A stretch of 64,000 bases of DNA from Caulobacteraceae bacterium. GTDB lineage: Bacteria > Pseudomonadota > Alphaproteobacteria > Caulobacterales > Caulobacteraceae. The notes under the pieces were generated by a model. The model was not told the DNA's origin. It did no database searches and was given only the letters and a program-made list of their open reading frames with translations. The translations under genes and the position numbers were made by a program. Location of the stretch: NCBI GenBank assembly GCA_947475415.1, contig CANJLH010000004.1:186001-250000 (forward strand). The letters are read 5' to 3'. Numbering within the stretch: position 1 is the first letter of the stretch; every line of letters starts with the position of its first letter. Of this stretch, positions 53,135 to 61,767 are shown in pieces.

Positions 53135-54580
53135 ATGTTCTGGAGAGGCGTCCTAGGATATCTGCCGGCCAATCTCGTTCAGGCTGCGGTGGGTCTACTG
53201 ACGATCGTCGTTTTCACCCGGCTGCTGAGCCCCGCCGAGTTTGGCGCATACGCCCTGGGCTTTTCGGTGATGAGCCTGACTCACACCTGTCTGTTCACCT
53301 GGAATGAAGCCGCGATGGCGCGGTTCTGGGCCGGTGAAGCCGACAAGGGTCAGGCGCCCGCGCACCTGGCGACAATCTACAGGCTGTGGATGACCCTCCT
53401 GCCCGGACTGGGCTTGGCGTTGGGTGTGGTGGCGGTCTGGCCGCTCAATCCGGCGGTCAAGCTAGCCGCCCTCGCGGGATTGGCCATGGTGCTGCCAAAG
53501 ACCCTGGCCAAGCTCGCCCAGGAGCGGCGTCGCGCCGCCGGCGAGGTCCGGGGCGCGGTGGCCCTGGACATTGGTCAGTCCCTCGGGGGCTTCCTGGTGG
53601 GAGCGGCGCTCGCCTGGGCGGGATTGGGCGGCGCCGCGCCCTTGCTGGGGGCCGGTGCGGCGACCGCCCTGTGCGTCGCATTCGCCACACCTCGCGAATG
53701 GCGGCTGTTTCGCGGTGGCGCATTCGAAAGTGACCGAGCCCGGAAATATGCGGCCTATGGCGTCCCGGTCTCTCTGTCGTTGATCCTGGCCCTGGTGCTG
53801 TCCACCACCGACCGCTTCCTGCTGGCGGCCTTTCTCGATGAGGCGGCGGTGGGCGTCTATCATGCTGGCTACAGCCTTGCGAACCGCACCCTCGATGTCG
53901 CGTTCATCTGGCTGGGGGCGGCCGGGGGGCCGGCGCTGATCATGGCGCTGGAACGCGGCGGCCCGGCCGCCATGCGCGACGCCGCACGCGAGCAGGGCGG
54001 CTTCATGCTGTTGGTCACCCTCCCCGCCGCGGTTGGGCTGGCGATGGTGGCGGCGCCCCTCGCGGAGGTCTTGGTTGGCCCCGGACTTCGCGCTGGCGCG
54101 GCGCACGTCACGCCCTGGATCGCCGCAAGCGCCTTCTTCTCAGGACTCTCCACCTATTATTTCAGCCAGTCCTTCACCCTGGCGCGGCGCACGGGCCGGC
54201 TCATGGCGGCGATGGCTATCCCCGCAGCGGCCAATATCGGCCTCAATCTCGCGCTGATCCCGCACTTCGGCCTCGACGGCGCCCTGGCCGCCACCGTAGC
54301 CAGTTATGCGCTTGGCCTCGCAGCGTTCCTGGTGATGGGTCGTGGCGCGACAGCAATGCCGATTCCCTGGCGAACCCTGGCCTGCGCCGGCGCCGGCGCA
54401 GCGTTGATGGCCCTGGCGGTGAGCCAAGTCCCGGCGGTTGGCGGCATTGCCGAACTTATCCTCAAGGCCGGCGCGGGCGCGCTGGTCTACGGCGGCGTTG
54501 TTTGGGCGCTGGATGCTGGCGATCTGCGCAGCCGCGCTGGTCAGGCGTTCAGCCTGCTACGGGCCAGGACCGCGACATGA
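53135..54580 (+). CDS. hfsF: polysaccharide flippase (Wzx/MATE type)
   Basis: A 481-residue membrane protein with about 12 to 14 hydrophobic segments, starting MFWRGVLGYLPANLVQAAVG and containing FTRLLSPAEFGAYALGFSVM near residue 25. These are features of O-antigen flippases of the MOP superfamily, which move lipid-linked repeat units across the inner membrane. Its stop overlaps hfsG (ATGA). Confidence 0.85.
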   Translation: MFWRGVLGYLPANLVQAAVGLLTIVVFTRLLSPAEFGAYALGFSVMSLTHTCLFTWNEAAMARFWAGEADKGQAPAHLATIYRLWMTLLPGLGLALGVVAVWPLNPAVKLAALAGLAMVLPKTLAKLAQERRRAAGEVRGAVALDIGQSLGGFLVGAALAWAGLGGAAPLLGAGAATALCVAFATPREWRLFRGGAFESDRARKYAAYGVPVSLSLILALVLSTTDRFLLAAFLDEAAVGVYHAGYSLANRTLDVAFIWLGAAGGPALIMALERGGPAAMRDAAREQGGFMLLVTLPAAVGLAMVAAPLAEVLVGPGLRAGAAHVTPWIAASAFFSGLSTYYFSQSFTLARRTGRLMAAMAIPAAANIGLNLALIPHFGLDGALAATVASYALGLAAFLVMGRGATAMPIPWRTLACAGAGAALMALAVSQVPAVGGIAELILKAGAGALVYGGVVWALDAGDLRSRAGQAFSLLRARTAT

Positions 54581-55500
54581 GCGGTGAAGCCCTCATCGAC
54601 AACGCCGCGTGGGGCCGTGGCGGCGCGGCGCTTTCCGTGTTGATCCCGTTCAAGGGCGACGATCCATCGAGCCTGATCGCCATGCTCGGGCGCGAACAGG
54701 TCGCCGCCGAAATCGTGCTGCTTGATGACGGGTCTGCGGATCCGGCTCTCACGAGACGTGTCGCCGCCGCAGTCGAAGCCTGCCCGCTGCCGGCCCGGCT
54801 GGCGACGATCGAGGTAAATCAGGGAAGGTCCAGCGGACGCAACCGCCTGATGGGGCACGCCCGTTCGGACCAGTTCTTGTTCCTGGACGCCGACATGGCG
54901 CCCGACGATGCGCGGTTCCTTACCCGTTGGCTTGAGTTGATCCGTTCGCAGACGCCGGCCGTCGCCTTTGGCGGGTTCTCACTGATCCAGATTCCCCCGC
55001 ATCGGGATCAGGCGCTTCACCGACAGATGGCGGCCCATTCCGATTGCCTGAGCGCCGAACAGCGACGCCTGGCGCCCGAAAAACATGTGTTCACGTCAAA
55101 CCTGCTGGTGCGCCGCGACGTATTCGAGCTGGAATCCTTCGATGAAGGCTTCGCCGGCTGGGGTTGGGAAGATGTCGAGTGGGGCATGCGGGTGGCGCGC
55201 CGCTGGCCCATCGTCCACATCGATAATACGGCGACCCATCTGGGACTGGACAGCGCCCGGACCCTGGCGGCGAAGTATGAACAGTCGGCGGCCAATTTCG
55301 CCCGTGTTGTCGCGAGCCATCCGGAGGTGGTGCGCACCTATCCCAGTTACCGGGTGGCGGCGCTGCTCAAGCGCGCGCCGCTTCGGCGCCTGTGGCGGCC
55401 CTGGCTGAAAGCGTTCGCCATCGCAGACCTCGCCCCAATCGCCGCCCGGGCGTTCGCCATGCGCCTTTACCGCGCCGCGCTCTACGCGGAGGCGATTTGA
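54577..55500 (+). CDS. hfsG: family 2 glycosyltransferase (holdfast)
   Basis: A 307-residue GT-A glycosyltransferase. ALSVLIPFKGDDPSSL near residue 14 and EIVLLDDGSADPALT give the nucleotide-binding part, FLFLDADMAPDDARF the DxD motif and GWGWEDVEWGMRVARR the ED acceptor motif near residue 200. It overlaps hfsF and hfsH by 4 and 1 nt. It should extend the holdfast repeat unit; the sugar is unknown from sequence alone. Confidence 0.88.
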   Translation: MSGEALIDNAAWGRGGAALSVLIPFKGDDPSSLIAMLGREQVAAEIVLLDDGSADPALTRRVAAAVEACPLPARLATIEVNQGRSSGRNRLMGHARSDQFLFLDADMAPDDARFLTRWLELIRSQTPAVAFGGFSLIQIPPHRDQALHRQMAAHSDCLSAEQRRLAPEKHVFTSNLLVRRDVFELESFDEGFAGWGWEDVEWGMRVARRWPIVHIDNTATHLGLDSARTLAAKYEQSAANFARVVASHPEVVRTYPSYRVAALLKRAPLRRLWRPWLKAFAIADLAPIAARAFAMRLYRAALYAEAI

Positions 55501-56261
55501 TGGACCACGCCAGCGCCTATCAGGCTGACCGCACTTTGCGAGGCAAGATTCGCCGGCGGCTGGTGCGACTGGCGGCCACCCGCCCCCTGGCCAATGGCCC
55601 CGAGCGAGCGATGGTATCCTTCAGCTTCGATGACGCGCCGCAGACCGCTGTGGTGTCGGGCGCCCAGGCGCTGGAGACGCGCGGCGCGCGTGGAACCTAT
55701 TTCGTGTCCGCGGGCCTATGCGGCGCCGAAGCGCCGATGGGCGTCTGCGGCCGTGCAGATGACTACCAGCGCCTGTCCCAGGCTGGACATGAAATCGCCT
55801 GCCACACCTATTCGCACCTCGATTGCGGCCGTGCTGACAGCGGTGAGGCGTTCGCGGATGTTGAACGCAACGCCATGGTGATGTCCGGTTGGGGCGTGCC
55901 CGCGCCAAAGACGTTCGCTTACCCTTATGGTGATGTCGCCGTCGGCCCCAAGGCGGCCCTGGGCGGCCGCTTCTCGGTGCTGCGAGCCCTTCATCACGGC
56001 CTGATCGAAGCCGGATGTGACCTTAACCAGGCCCCGGCGGTCGGCATTGAGGGACCGGATGGAGAGATCCTCGCCAACCGCTGGATCGACTTGGCGGTCA
56101 GCCGATCAGCCTGGTTGATATTATATACTCACGACGTGCGCACGGCGCCTTCGGTTTGGGGCTGCGCGCAGGACGTACTCGCCCGATTGATTGACCGGGC
56201 CCAGGACTCTGGCGCAGACGTGGTGACCGTTGGAGAGGGCGCGCGCCGGTTGGGACTGTGA
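55500..56261 (+). CDS. hfsH: polysaccharide deacetylase (holdfast)
   Basis: A 253-residue NodB-type carbohydrate esterase family 4 protein. Motif 1 is SFSFDDAPQ (catalytic Asp pair), motif 2 is CHTYSHLDC (metal His), motif 3 AYPYGDVAVG and motif 5 LILYTHDV. HfsH of Caulobacter removes acetyl groups from holdfast N-acetylglucosamine. ATG 55500 overlaps the last base of the hfsG stop. It ends 3 nt before the end of hfsC, which converges. Confidence 0.9.
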   Translation: MDHASAYQADRTLRGKIRRRLVRLAATRPLANGPERAMVSFSFDDAPQTAVVSGAQALETRGARGTYFVSAGLCGAEAPMGVCGRADDYQRLSQAGHEIACHTYSHLDCGRADSGEAFADVERNAMVMSGWGVPAPKTFAYPYGDVAVGPKAALGGRFSVLRALHHGLIEAGCDLNQAPAVGIEGPDGEILANRWIDLAVSRSAWLILYTHDVRTAPSVWGCAQDVLARLIDRAQDSGADVVTVGEGARRLGL

Positions 56262-56264
56262 CGC

Positions 56265-57533
56265 TTATGTCCCGATGCGTTCGTCCGGCCACGCCAGTTT
56301 GACCGCCACCACCACGAACAGCACCCAGCGGAGGTCGTGATAGATCACGCCGACGCTCTCGGTCAGCGACATCAGTGTGTAGACCACAAGGATCGGCGCG
56401 GCGAGCAGAGCGCCTGGGTGTCGGAACACCGAGACCAGCGCCAGGACGAACGCCTGTGCGAGCATCAGGCCAAAGGCCCAGACCCCGACCAGACCTTGGC
56501 CCAACCACTGTTCGATCCAGGCGTTGTGGGCATGCTGCGGCTTGAACCCGGCTTCCTTTACGATTTGGGCGAGCGGCGCCCAGTTTCCCTCTTCGGTCCA
56601 CACCACGCCATAACCAAAGCCCGTCCATGGTCGCTGGGCGATCTGGCGCAGGGCGGCGGCCCAGATCTGGGTGCGACCGGTAAAGGTCGCGTCCTTGCCG
56701 AGCAGTGAGAAAAACTGATCCGGCGCGAACAGGGCGACGCCAGCCACCAAAGCGGCCCCCAGGACGCCGGTCCATACCACCGCCACCGCGGCGGCCGGTC
56801 CGCGCCGGGCGAAGGCCGCCGCGCCAATGACGCCCATGCCCAGCATCGCCGACACCAGCGAGGTCTTGGATGTCGACATCAGCACCAGGCCCAGCGCCAA
56901 TGCGGCGAAGGCGGCCCAGATCAGCGCACGCCGGGGATTGAGAGCCGCCGCGGCGAACATGATGATGCAGCCCAGGGCCATATTGCCGCCGAAAGCGTTT
57001 TTTTCCGCCCATAGCCCGCGCCATGCGCCGGGAAATATCTCGTGCATCACGCCGATGGAAGGCGCCGCCAGGCAGACGACGAGGGAAAGGACGGCCAGGC
57101 TCGCGAAACAGGTCCCGATGATTTCCGCCATTTGCGCCCATCGGTACCGCACCGCGATCGCAACCCCGCCCAGGGTGGTGAAATAGACGGCGACGGCGCG
57201 GCGCAAGGTCTGGTCGGGTGCGATTGACCAGGCATAGGACAAGGCCACCATCGCCAGCACCAGCAACAGGAACGGCTGGCGGGCCAATGCGGCCAGGAAG
57301 GACAAGGGCGCGCCGGCGACCAACACGAGGCCAATGATGTAGGCCGGCAGATAGATCGCCCGGATCACCCCGCTGGCGGCCACAATCCCCGGCCCGTCAC
57401 CGAATATCGGAAACACGAAAAACTGGCTGTAGAGCGCCAGCATCCCCACAGACATCGCTGCGACCGCGAAACCGGGCGTCGATGCGTGTCGCGTTTCTTG
57501 CGGCCTGGACAGGTTCCAGGCGGCGGCGCTCAC
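56265..57533 (-). CDS. hfsC: O-antigen ligase/polymerase-like protein (Wzy type)
   Basis: A 422-residue membrane protein with about ten hydrophobic segments and the periplasmic loop of Wzy/WaaL proteins: FTGRTQIWAAALRQIAQRPW, TGFGYGVVW and AGFKPQHAHNAWIEQWLGQG near residue 300. Family members polymerise repeat units. The GTG start overlaps the hfsB stop by 4 nt, giving an hfsA-B-C minus-strand unit. Confidence 0.85.
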   Translation of the reverse strand: MSAAAWNLSRPQETRHASTPGFAVAAMSVGMLALYSQFFVFPIFGDGPGIVAASGVIRAIYLPAYIIGLVLVAGAPLSFLAALARQPFLLLVLAMVALSYAWSIAPDQTLRRAVAVYFTTLGGVAIAVRYRWAQMAEIIGTCFASLAVLSLVVCLAAPSIGVMHEIFPGAWRGLWAEKNAFGGNMALGCIIMFAAAALNPRRALIWAAFAALALGLVLMSTSKTSLVSAMLGMGVIGAAAFARRGPAAAVAVVWTGVLGAALVAGVALFAPDQFFSLLGKDATFTGRTQIWAAALRQIAQRPWTGFGYGVVWTEEGNWAPLAQIVKEAGFKPQHAHNAWIEQWLGQGLVGVWAFGLMLAQAFVLALVSVFRHPGALLAAPILVVYTLMSLTESVGVIYHDLRWVLFVVVAVKLAWPDERIGT

Positions 57534-58231
57534 GACACCAGGCCGCGCAGGAATCCGGGCTGTCTCACCACGGCCCGGTTGAAGAACAGGCCGGCGACAT
57601 GACCGCCGACGCCATCGATTGCGTCTCGCAGCAGCGCCGTGCGGCGCGGTTCCCCGCGCTCCGCGGCCACGACCAGGACCGACTGGTCCACAAAGGGCGC
57701 TATGGTCACCGCCGCCTGCGACCGGTCTGCGGCGGGCGCATCGACGATCACCAGGTCGGCGTGACGGCGCAAGGCGTTCCAGTAATCAGGTCTGGCCAGC
57801 ACATGCACGGACTGGCCGGCTTTTAGCGCATCGCGCCGGAACCGCGTCACCCAAAGCCGGCTGGACCCCACCCTGTGGCCCGCCAGATAGGCCGCATCGG
57901 GGATCGGCGCGCCGTCGGGCGCCTTCGCCGTCGGCCGCACTGTGAAAAACATCGAGCCGTCGGGGGTGGCGACCACTGCGCCGCCTAGGTCGCCGAACCG
58001 CGCGCGTTCAGCGCGGATCGCCTCATGTTGCGGCGATGCCAGCAGGTCAAGGTCGACCAGCCAGACTGTCCGACGTGCGCCCTTGGCCGCGTAGAGGGCC
58101 AGTTCACGCGCCACCGTCGAGGTCCCCTCCCCCTCGGTCGCAGCCACAACCTGTATTACCCGCGGCCGCCCTGGCGCAGGCGGCCCCAGGGAGGTCCACA
58201 GCTCAGAAATCTCGGCGCTTAAGTCCACCAT
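57530..58231 (-). CDS. hfsB: BY-kinase-like ATPase partner of chain-length protein, degenerate Walker A
   Basis: A 233-residue protein of the Wzc/CpsD ATPase type. The Walker A region reads AATEGEGTSTVA, with Thr where GK(S/T) is expected, so the catalytic Lys is absent. Walker A' is VWLVDLDL and Walker B is LVIVDAPAAD. No C-terminal tyrosine cluster is seen. It lies 76 nt after hfsA and overlaps hfsC. It probably acts with HfsA in polymer length control; kinase activity is doubtful. Confidence 0.8.
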   Translation of the reverse strand: MVDLSAEISELWTSLGPPAPGRPRVIQVVAATEGEGTSTVARELALYAAKGARRTVWLVDLDLLASPQHEAIRAERARFGDLGGAVVATPDGSMFFTVRPTAKAPDGAPIPDAAYLAGHRVGSSRLWVTRFRRDALKAGQSVHVLARPDYWNALRRHADLVIVDAPAADRSQAAVTIAPFVDQSVLVVAAERGEPRRTALLRDAIDGVGGHVAGLFFNRAVVRQPGFLRGLVS

Positions 58232-58307
58232 TGTCGAATCGCCGCAACCGCAGGAACTGCGCAGCCTACCTCATCCGCCGGAGCCGCGCGCAGCGGTGTT
58301 TCGCCGC

Positions 58308-59807
58308 TCAGGCCTTCATCGGCGCGGCGCCCAGAACCGGGAGATTGAGCGTTCGCGACGCGGCCCGCGCGGTGGGCAGGCCTGGGCGCGTGAAGGCGCG
58401 CAGAAAGCCCGCGCATAGTCCGGTGAAGGCGGCGAACAGGAAGGCCAGTACGAATGCCGGCTTCTTCAGGCTCACGCCCTTGGTCGGAGCCGTGGCGCGT
58501 TCGACGATGCGGATGGAATCGTTGGAATAGGCCGCGATCTCCTGGGCCGCGCGGCTTTGCTGTTCCCGCACCGTGAAGTCGCGCACGTTTGCCTGCAGAA
58601 CGTCCCGGTTGAGGCTGAGTTCCTGGAACGACGGCTCCAGGGACGCCAGCCTGAGCCGGCGCTCGGTGATCTCGCGCAACTGGCGCTCCATCTCGGCGTA
58701 GGACTGGCGCAGGGCCTGCACCTCGGCGGCCAGCTGGATGCGTTCGGTCTGCACGGTCTGGAACACCGGATTGACACCGATGCGCCTGGCGCCCTCCCCC
58801 TGGGCGCGGCCGGCGGCCACAGCCGCCTCAAGCTGGGCGATCTGAGCCTCCAGGTCCTGGACCGGGCGCGCATCGGGCCGATAGCGGCTGAGCAGGTCCT
58901 CGCGCTGGATCTTCATCTGCACCAGACGGTCGGAGGCGGTGTTGTTCTGGTCGCGGTAGAGGCTGATTTCCGGCGATACCAGGCCCAGCTGGCGGTCCAG
59001 GGCGCCCAGGCGACCGACCCGGTCCTGAAGCTGGGCCTCGGTCTGCAGCGCCTGTTGCTCGATCTGCGCCTGCAATTGGCTCAGCGAGGCCTTCTCGGCC
59101 ACGAAATCGCCGATGCGGTTGGAGTTGAGGAAGTTCTGATATGCCTCGTCCGCCTGGGCCAATTGGCCCTCGAACCGCTGCCGCTGGGCGACCAGGGCCG
59201 GTGAGGTGACCTCGGTCAGCACATTGCGGCGATAGACCAGATATTCCTCCAACAGTGTGTTCAGCACCTTGGCCGCCACGTCGCGGTTCTTGTTGGCGTA
59301 GCTGATGCGGATGACCGGCGTGTCCGGCGCCGTCGCCACTTTGGTGGCGCGGGTCATGGCCAGCAGGGCTTCCCCCATGATCTTGCGTTTGCCCGGCGGA
59401 TCGGCGGCGGCGTATTTCTCGGCCAGGTCAGGATAGACCGAGGCCAGGCCCAGCTTTTCGATCACCCGCTGCTTCAGGTGCTGGCTGGACAGGATCTCCG
59501 TCTCCGCCTGGATCACCGAATCGGAGTCCGGCACGGCGCCGCGTCCGGCGTCACCCGCGCGGGGTTCGTAGACATACTCCTGTCCCAGGCGGACCAGGAT
59601 GCTGGAGTTGGCGGCAAACGTCTTGGGCAGGGTGAACGCCAGGGCCGCGCCCAGTAGGAACAGTGGCACGAACACCGCCAGCATGAGCAGGCGCTCCCGC
59701 CAGAGCATCGCGGAGAAATCCGACCAGTGGTAGCGCACGCGCACCGGCCCCGCCGGCGGCGGTGGCGGCTCCTGCGGTCGAGTTCTCCAAGCGCCCTGCG
59801 CCGACAT
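58308..59807 (-). CDS. hfsA: polysaccharide co-polymerase / chain-length protein (Wzc type)
   Basis: A 499-residue inner membrane protein. It has a Pro-rich N-terminus, membrane segment 1 (LLMLAVFVPLFLLGAALAFT), a long periplasmic coiled-coil region (about residues 80-440) and segment 2 (ALKKPAFVLAFLFAAFTGLC) near the end. There is no kinase domain, which is the separate gene hfsB. I use ATG 59807; a GTG at 59840 would add 11 residues. It diverges from hfsD. Confidence 0.85.
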   Translation of the reverse strand: MSAQGAWRTRPQEPPPPPAGPVRVRYHWSDFSAMLWRERLLMLAVFVPLFLLGAALAFTLPKTFAANSSILVRLGQEYVYEPRAGDAGRGAVPDSDSVIQAETEILSSQHLKQRVIEKLGLASVYPDLAEKYAAADPPGKRKIMGEALLAMTRATKVATAPDTPVIRISYANKNRDVAAKVLNTLLEEYLVYRRNVLTEVTSPALVAQRQRFEGQLAQADEAYQNFLNSNRIGDFVAEKASLSQLQAQIEQQALQTEAQLQDRVGRLGALDRQLGLVSPEISLYRDQNNTASDRLVQMKIQREDLLSRYRPDARPVQDLEAQIAQLEAAVAAGRAQGEGARRIGVNPVFQTVQTERIQLAAEVQALRQSYAEMERQLREITERRLRLASLEPSFQELSLNRDVLQANVRDFTVREQQSRAAQEIAAYSNDSIRIVERATAPTKGVSLKKPAFVLAFLFAAFTGLCAGFLRAFTRPGLPTARAASRTLNLPVLGAAPMKA

Positions 59808-59855
59808 GCTGATTCCGGAATCTGGATGTTCAAAAGGCACCCTGGAAGGGCGCGA

Positions 59856-59883
59856 TTAACGATCCGTTACCCATTCTCCTTAA
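59856..59883. promoter_or_regulatory. CtrA-like half-sites between hfsA and hfsD
   Basis: TTAA (59856-59859), seven bases, TTAC (59867-59870), then TTAA (59880-59883) lie in the 86-bp divergent region. The first two match the CtrA consensus TTAA-N7-TTAA with one mismatch. CtrA is the cell-cycle regulator of Caulobacteraceae. The match is weak and by eye only. Confidence 0.35.
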
Positions 59884-59893
59884 CCTTCCGGCC

Positions 59894-60631
59894 ATGGACG
59901 TTCGCCTTCGCCTGACCCGTCGCCTGGTGATCTTCGCCGGGCTTGCGCTGAGCGGTTGCGCCACCGCTGCGCCGGACGCCCGCCCGCGCATCGCCCCCGG
60001 CGAATTCGCCGACATCCCCTATGCGGACTGGTCGGAGGACGAGCCGCCCTACCGGCTCTATCCCGGCGACGAGGTGGAAGTGGCGGTGCTGTCGGCGCCG
60101 GAGCTCAACAAGACCGTGACGGTTCAGCCCGACGGACGCATCTCCCTGCCGCTGATCTCGCCGGTGATGGTCACCGACCGGACCCTGGACGAGGTGCGCC
60201 AGAACCTGATGCAGGCCTATTCAAGCCAGCTCCTGCGCCCCGACGTCAGCGTGGCCCCGCGGGCCGCGGCGCTGAGAGTCTTCGTGGGCGGCGAGGTGAC
60301 CAATCCCGGCGTGTTCGAGATGCTCGGCGACACCGACGCCCTGCGCGCCATCATGCAGGCAGGCGGCTTCCGCCCGTCGGCCGACCCCCGGCGGGTGGTG
60401 ATCCTGCGCCGGGGCGCGGGCGGACGCGGCATGATCCGCGAGGCCAATCTGGGACTGGGCCTGAAGACGCCCGGCGCCGACCTGGTGCCCCTGCGCCGCT
60501 TCGACATCGTCTTCGTCCCCCGCAGCGGCGTCGCCAAGGCGGGCCTGGCGGTCCAGCAGTATTTCCGCGACCTGACACCGATCTCGGTGGGCTTCAGCTA
60601 TGCGCTGGGGAACGGGAACGGGAATAACTAG
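59894..60631 (+). CDS. hfsD: polysaccharide export lipoprotein (Wza type)
   Basis: A 245-residue outer-membrane export protein. A signal with lipobox LALSGC (Cys about residue 21) is followed by a Poly_export domain (EVEVAVLSAPELNKTVTVQP, DGRISLPLI) and an SLBB-like repeat (LRVFVGGEVTNPGVFEM). It lacks the C-terminal amphipathic helix region of long Wza proteins. It is on the opposite strand from hfsA-B-C. Confidence 0.88.
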   Translation: MDVRLRLTRRLVIFAGLALSGCATAAPDARPRIAPGEFADIPYADWSEDEPPYRLYPGDEVEVAVLSAPELNKTVTVQPDGRISLPLISPVMVTDRTLDEVRQNLMQAYSSQLLRPDVSVAPRAAALRVFVGGEVTNPGVFEMLGDTDALRAIMQAGGFRPSADPRRVVILRRGAGGRGMIREANLGLGLKTPGADLVPLRRFDIVFVPRSGVAKAGLAVQQYFRDLTPISVGFSYALGNGNGNN

Positions 60632-60984
60632 GGAGGCGGTCGCCCTCGGGACTACCGGGACATTAGCGGTTGCAAGTGCGACTCCTGGGTAGGAGTCCCT
60701 GACGGGAACCTGAAACCGGAACGCGTACACATTCCTGCACCGCACCCTGGAATTGGAAATTGCAGTGTGCCTGTCCCGGTTGGCCGGGCTTTTTCCCCAC
60801 CTGAAAACCCGCTGATTACCGCTCACGCCCCCACGTCAATTCCGGACGTTTCCAAGGTGCATGGCATTGATCCTCGAATAATTGAACCCTGGGGTAAATT
60901 TTCAGCCCAAACGCCGATTTCGGGCCCGGACCTGCGCCGCGACGCCCCCTTGCATCCGTCCTCGCGCCCTGCCCTCCTACGCGG
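60632..60984. other. 353-bp intergenic region after hfsD
   Basis: It contains a hairpin GACTCCT-GGGT-AGGAGTC (60680-60697) without T-run, and the terminator at 60775-60794. No convincing coding frame is visible. The promoter of the Lgt-like gene must lie in its right half. Confidence 0.5.
60775..60794 (+). terminator. rho-independent terminator after hfsD
   Basis: A 5-bp GC stem CCCGG (60775-60779)/CCGGG (60784-60788) with a 4-nt loop is followed by CTTTTT (60789-60794). It lies about 145 nt downstream of the hfsD stop on the plus strand. The stem is short, so the call is moderate. Confidence 0.5.
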
Positions 60985-61767
60985 ATGATCCACGTCCCCA
61001 CCGCCCCCATCGCCCATCTGGCGTTCGACCTGACCGCCTGGGCCGGCGGCATGGGGCTGGGGGCGGCGCTGCACCGGTGGCGGCTGGGCGCGGCGGCGGA
61101 GGCCATCGCGGGCAAGGTGGGCGGGGGTTATTTCGCCGCGCTGGCGGCGGGGGCGGTGGCCGGCGCCTGGCTGATCGGCTCGCTGAACACGCTGCGCGCA
61201 GCCCAGCCGGCGCTGTCGCACAGCGTGGCCGGGGCGCTGGCGGGCGCCATCGTCTGCGTGGAGATCTACAAGCGCTTGCGCGGGATCACCGGCTCCACCG
61301 GGGCGGTGTTCGTGGGGCCGTTCGCGTTGGGCGTCGTGATCGGGCGGCTGGGATGCTTTTTCGCGGGGCTGGCCGACGCCACCTACGGGCGCCCGACGAC
61401 CCTGCCTTGGGCGGTGGACCTGGGCGACGGGATCGGCCGCCATCCGGTGCAGCTCTATGAGAGCGCGGCCATGGCGGCGTTCCTGGCGGTCTATCTTTGG
61501 GCGCTGGCCGGGCGGCGGGCCTGGGCGTTGCGGCGGGGGTTCTATGCGCTCTGCATCGTCTACGGCGCACAGCGGTTCGCCTGGGAGTTCCTAAAGCCCT
61601 ATCCGCCGCTCCTCGGACCGTTTAACCTGTTCCACTTCCTGTGCGGGGGGTTGGTCGCCTATGGATGGATCTACTGGCGCGCGGACCTTGCCCGGGATCG
61701 TCGGGCGCAAGAGCGCGCCCTATCTGTTCCTGGGTCAGACCACCAGCCTTTGCGAGACCTGCCTTAA
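60985..61767 (+). CDS. Lgt-like integral membrane protein (prolipoprotein diacylglyceryl transferase family)
   Basis: A 260-residue protein with six to seven membrane segments. GRLGCFFAGLADATYGRPTT near residue 118 and IGRHPVQLYESAA near residue 150 match the Lgt family, but the Lgt signature GRxGNF has Cys in place of Asn. It is therefore likely a paralogue, not the essential Lgt. Its 3' end overlaps the radical SAM gene by 107 nt, so the two are coupled. The lipid-modifying function is inferred. Confidence 0.7.
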   Translation: MIHVPTAPIAHLAFDLTAWAGGMGLGAALHRWRLGAAAEAIAGKVGGGYFAALAAGAVAGAWLIGSLNTLRAAQPALSHSVAGALAGAIVCVEIYKRLRGITGSTGAVFVGPFALGVVIGRLGCFFAGLADATYGRPTTLPWAVDLGDGIGRHPVQLYESAAMAAFLAVYLWALAGRRAWALRRGFYALCIVYGAQRFAWEFLKPYPPLLGPFNLFHFLCGGLVAYGWIYWRADLARDRRAQERALSVPGSDHQPLRDLP

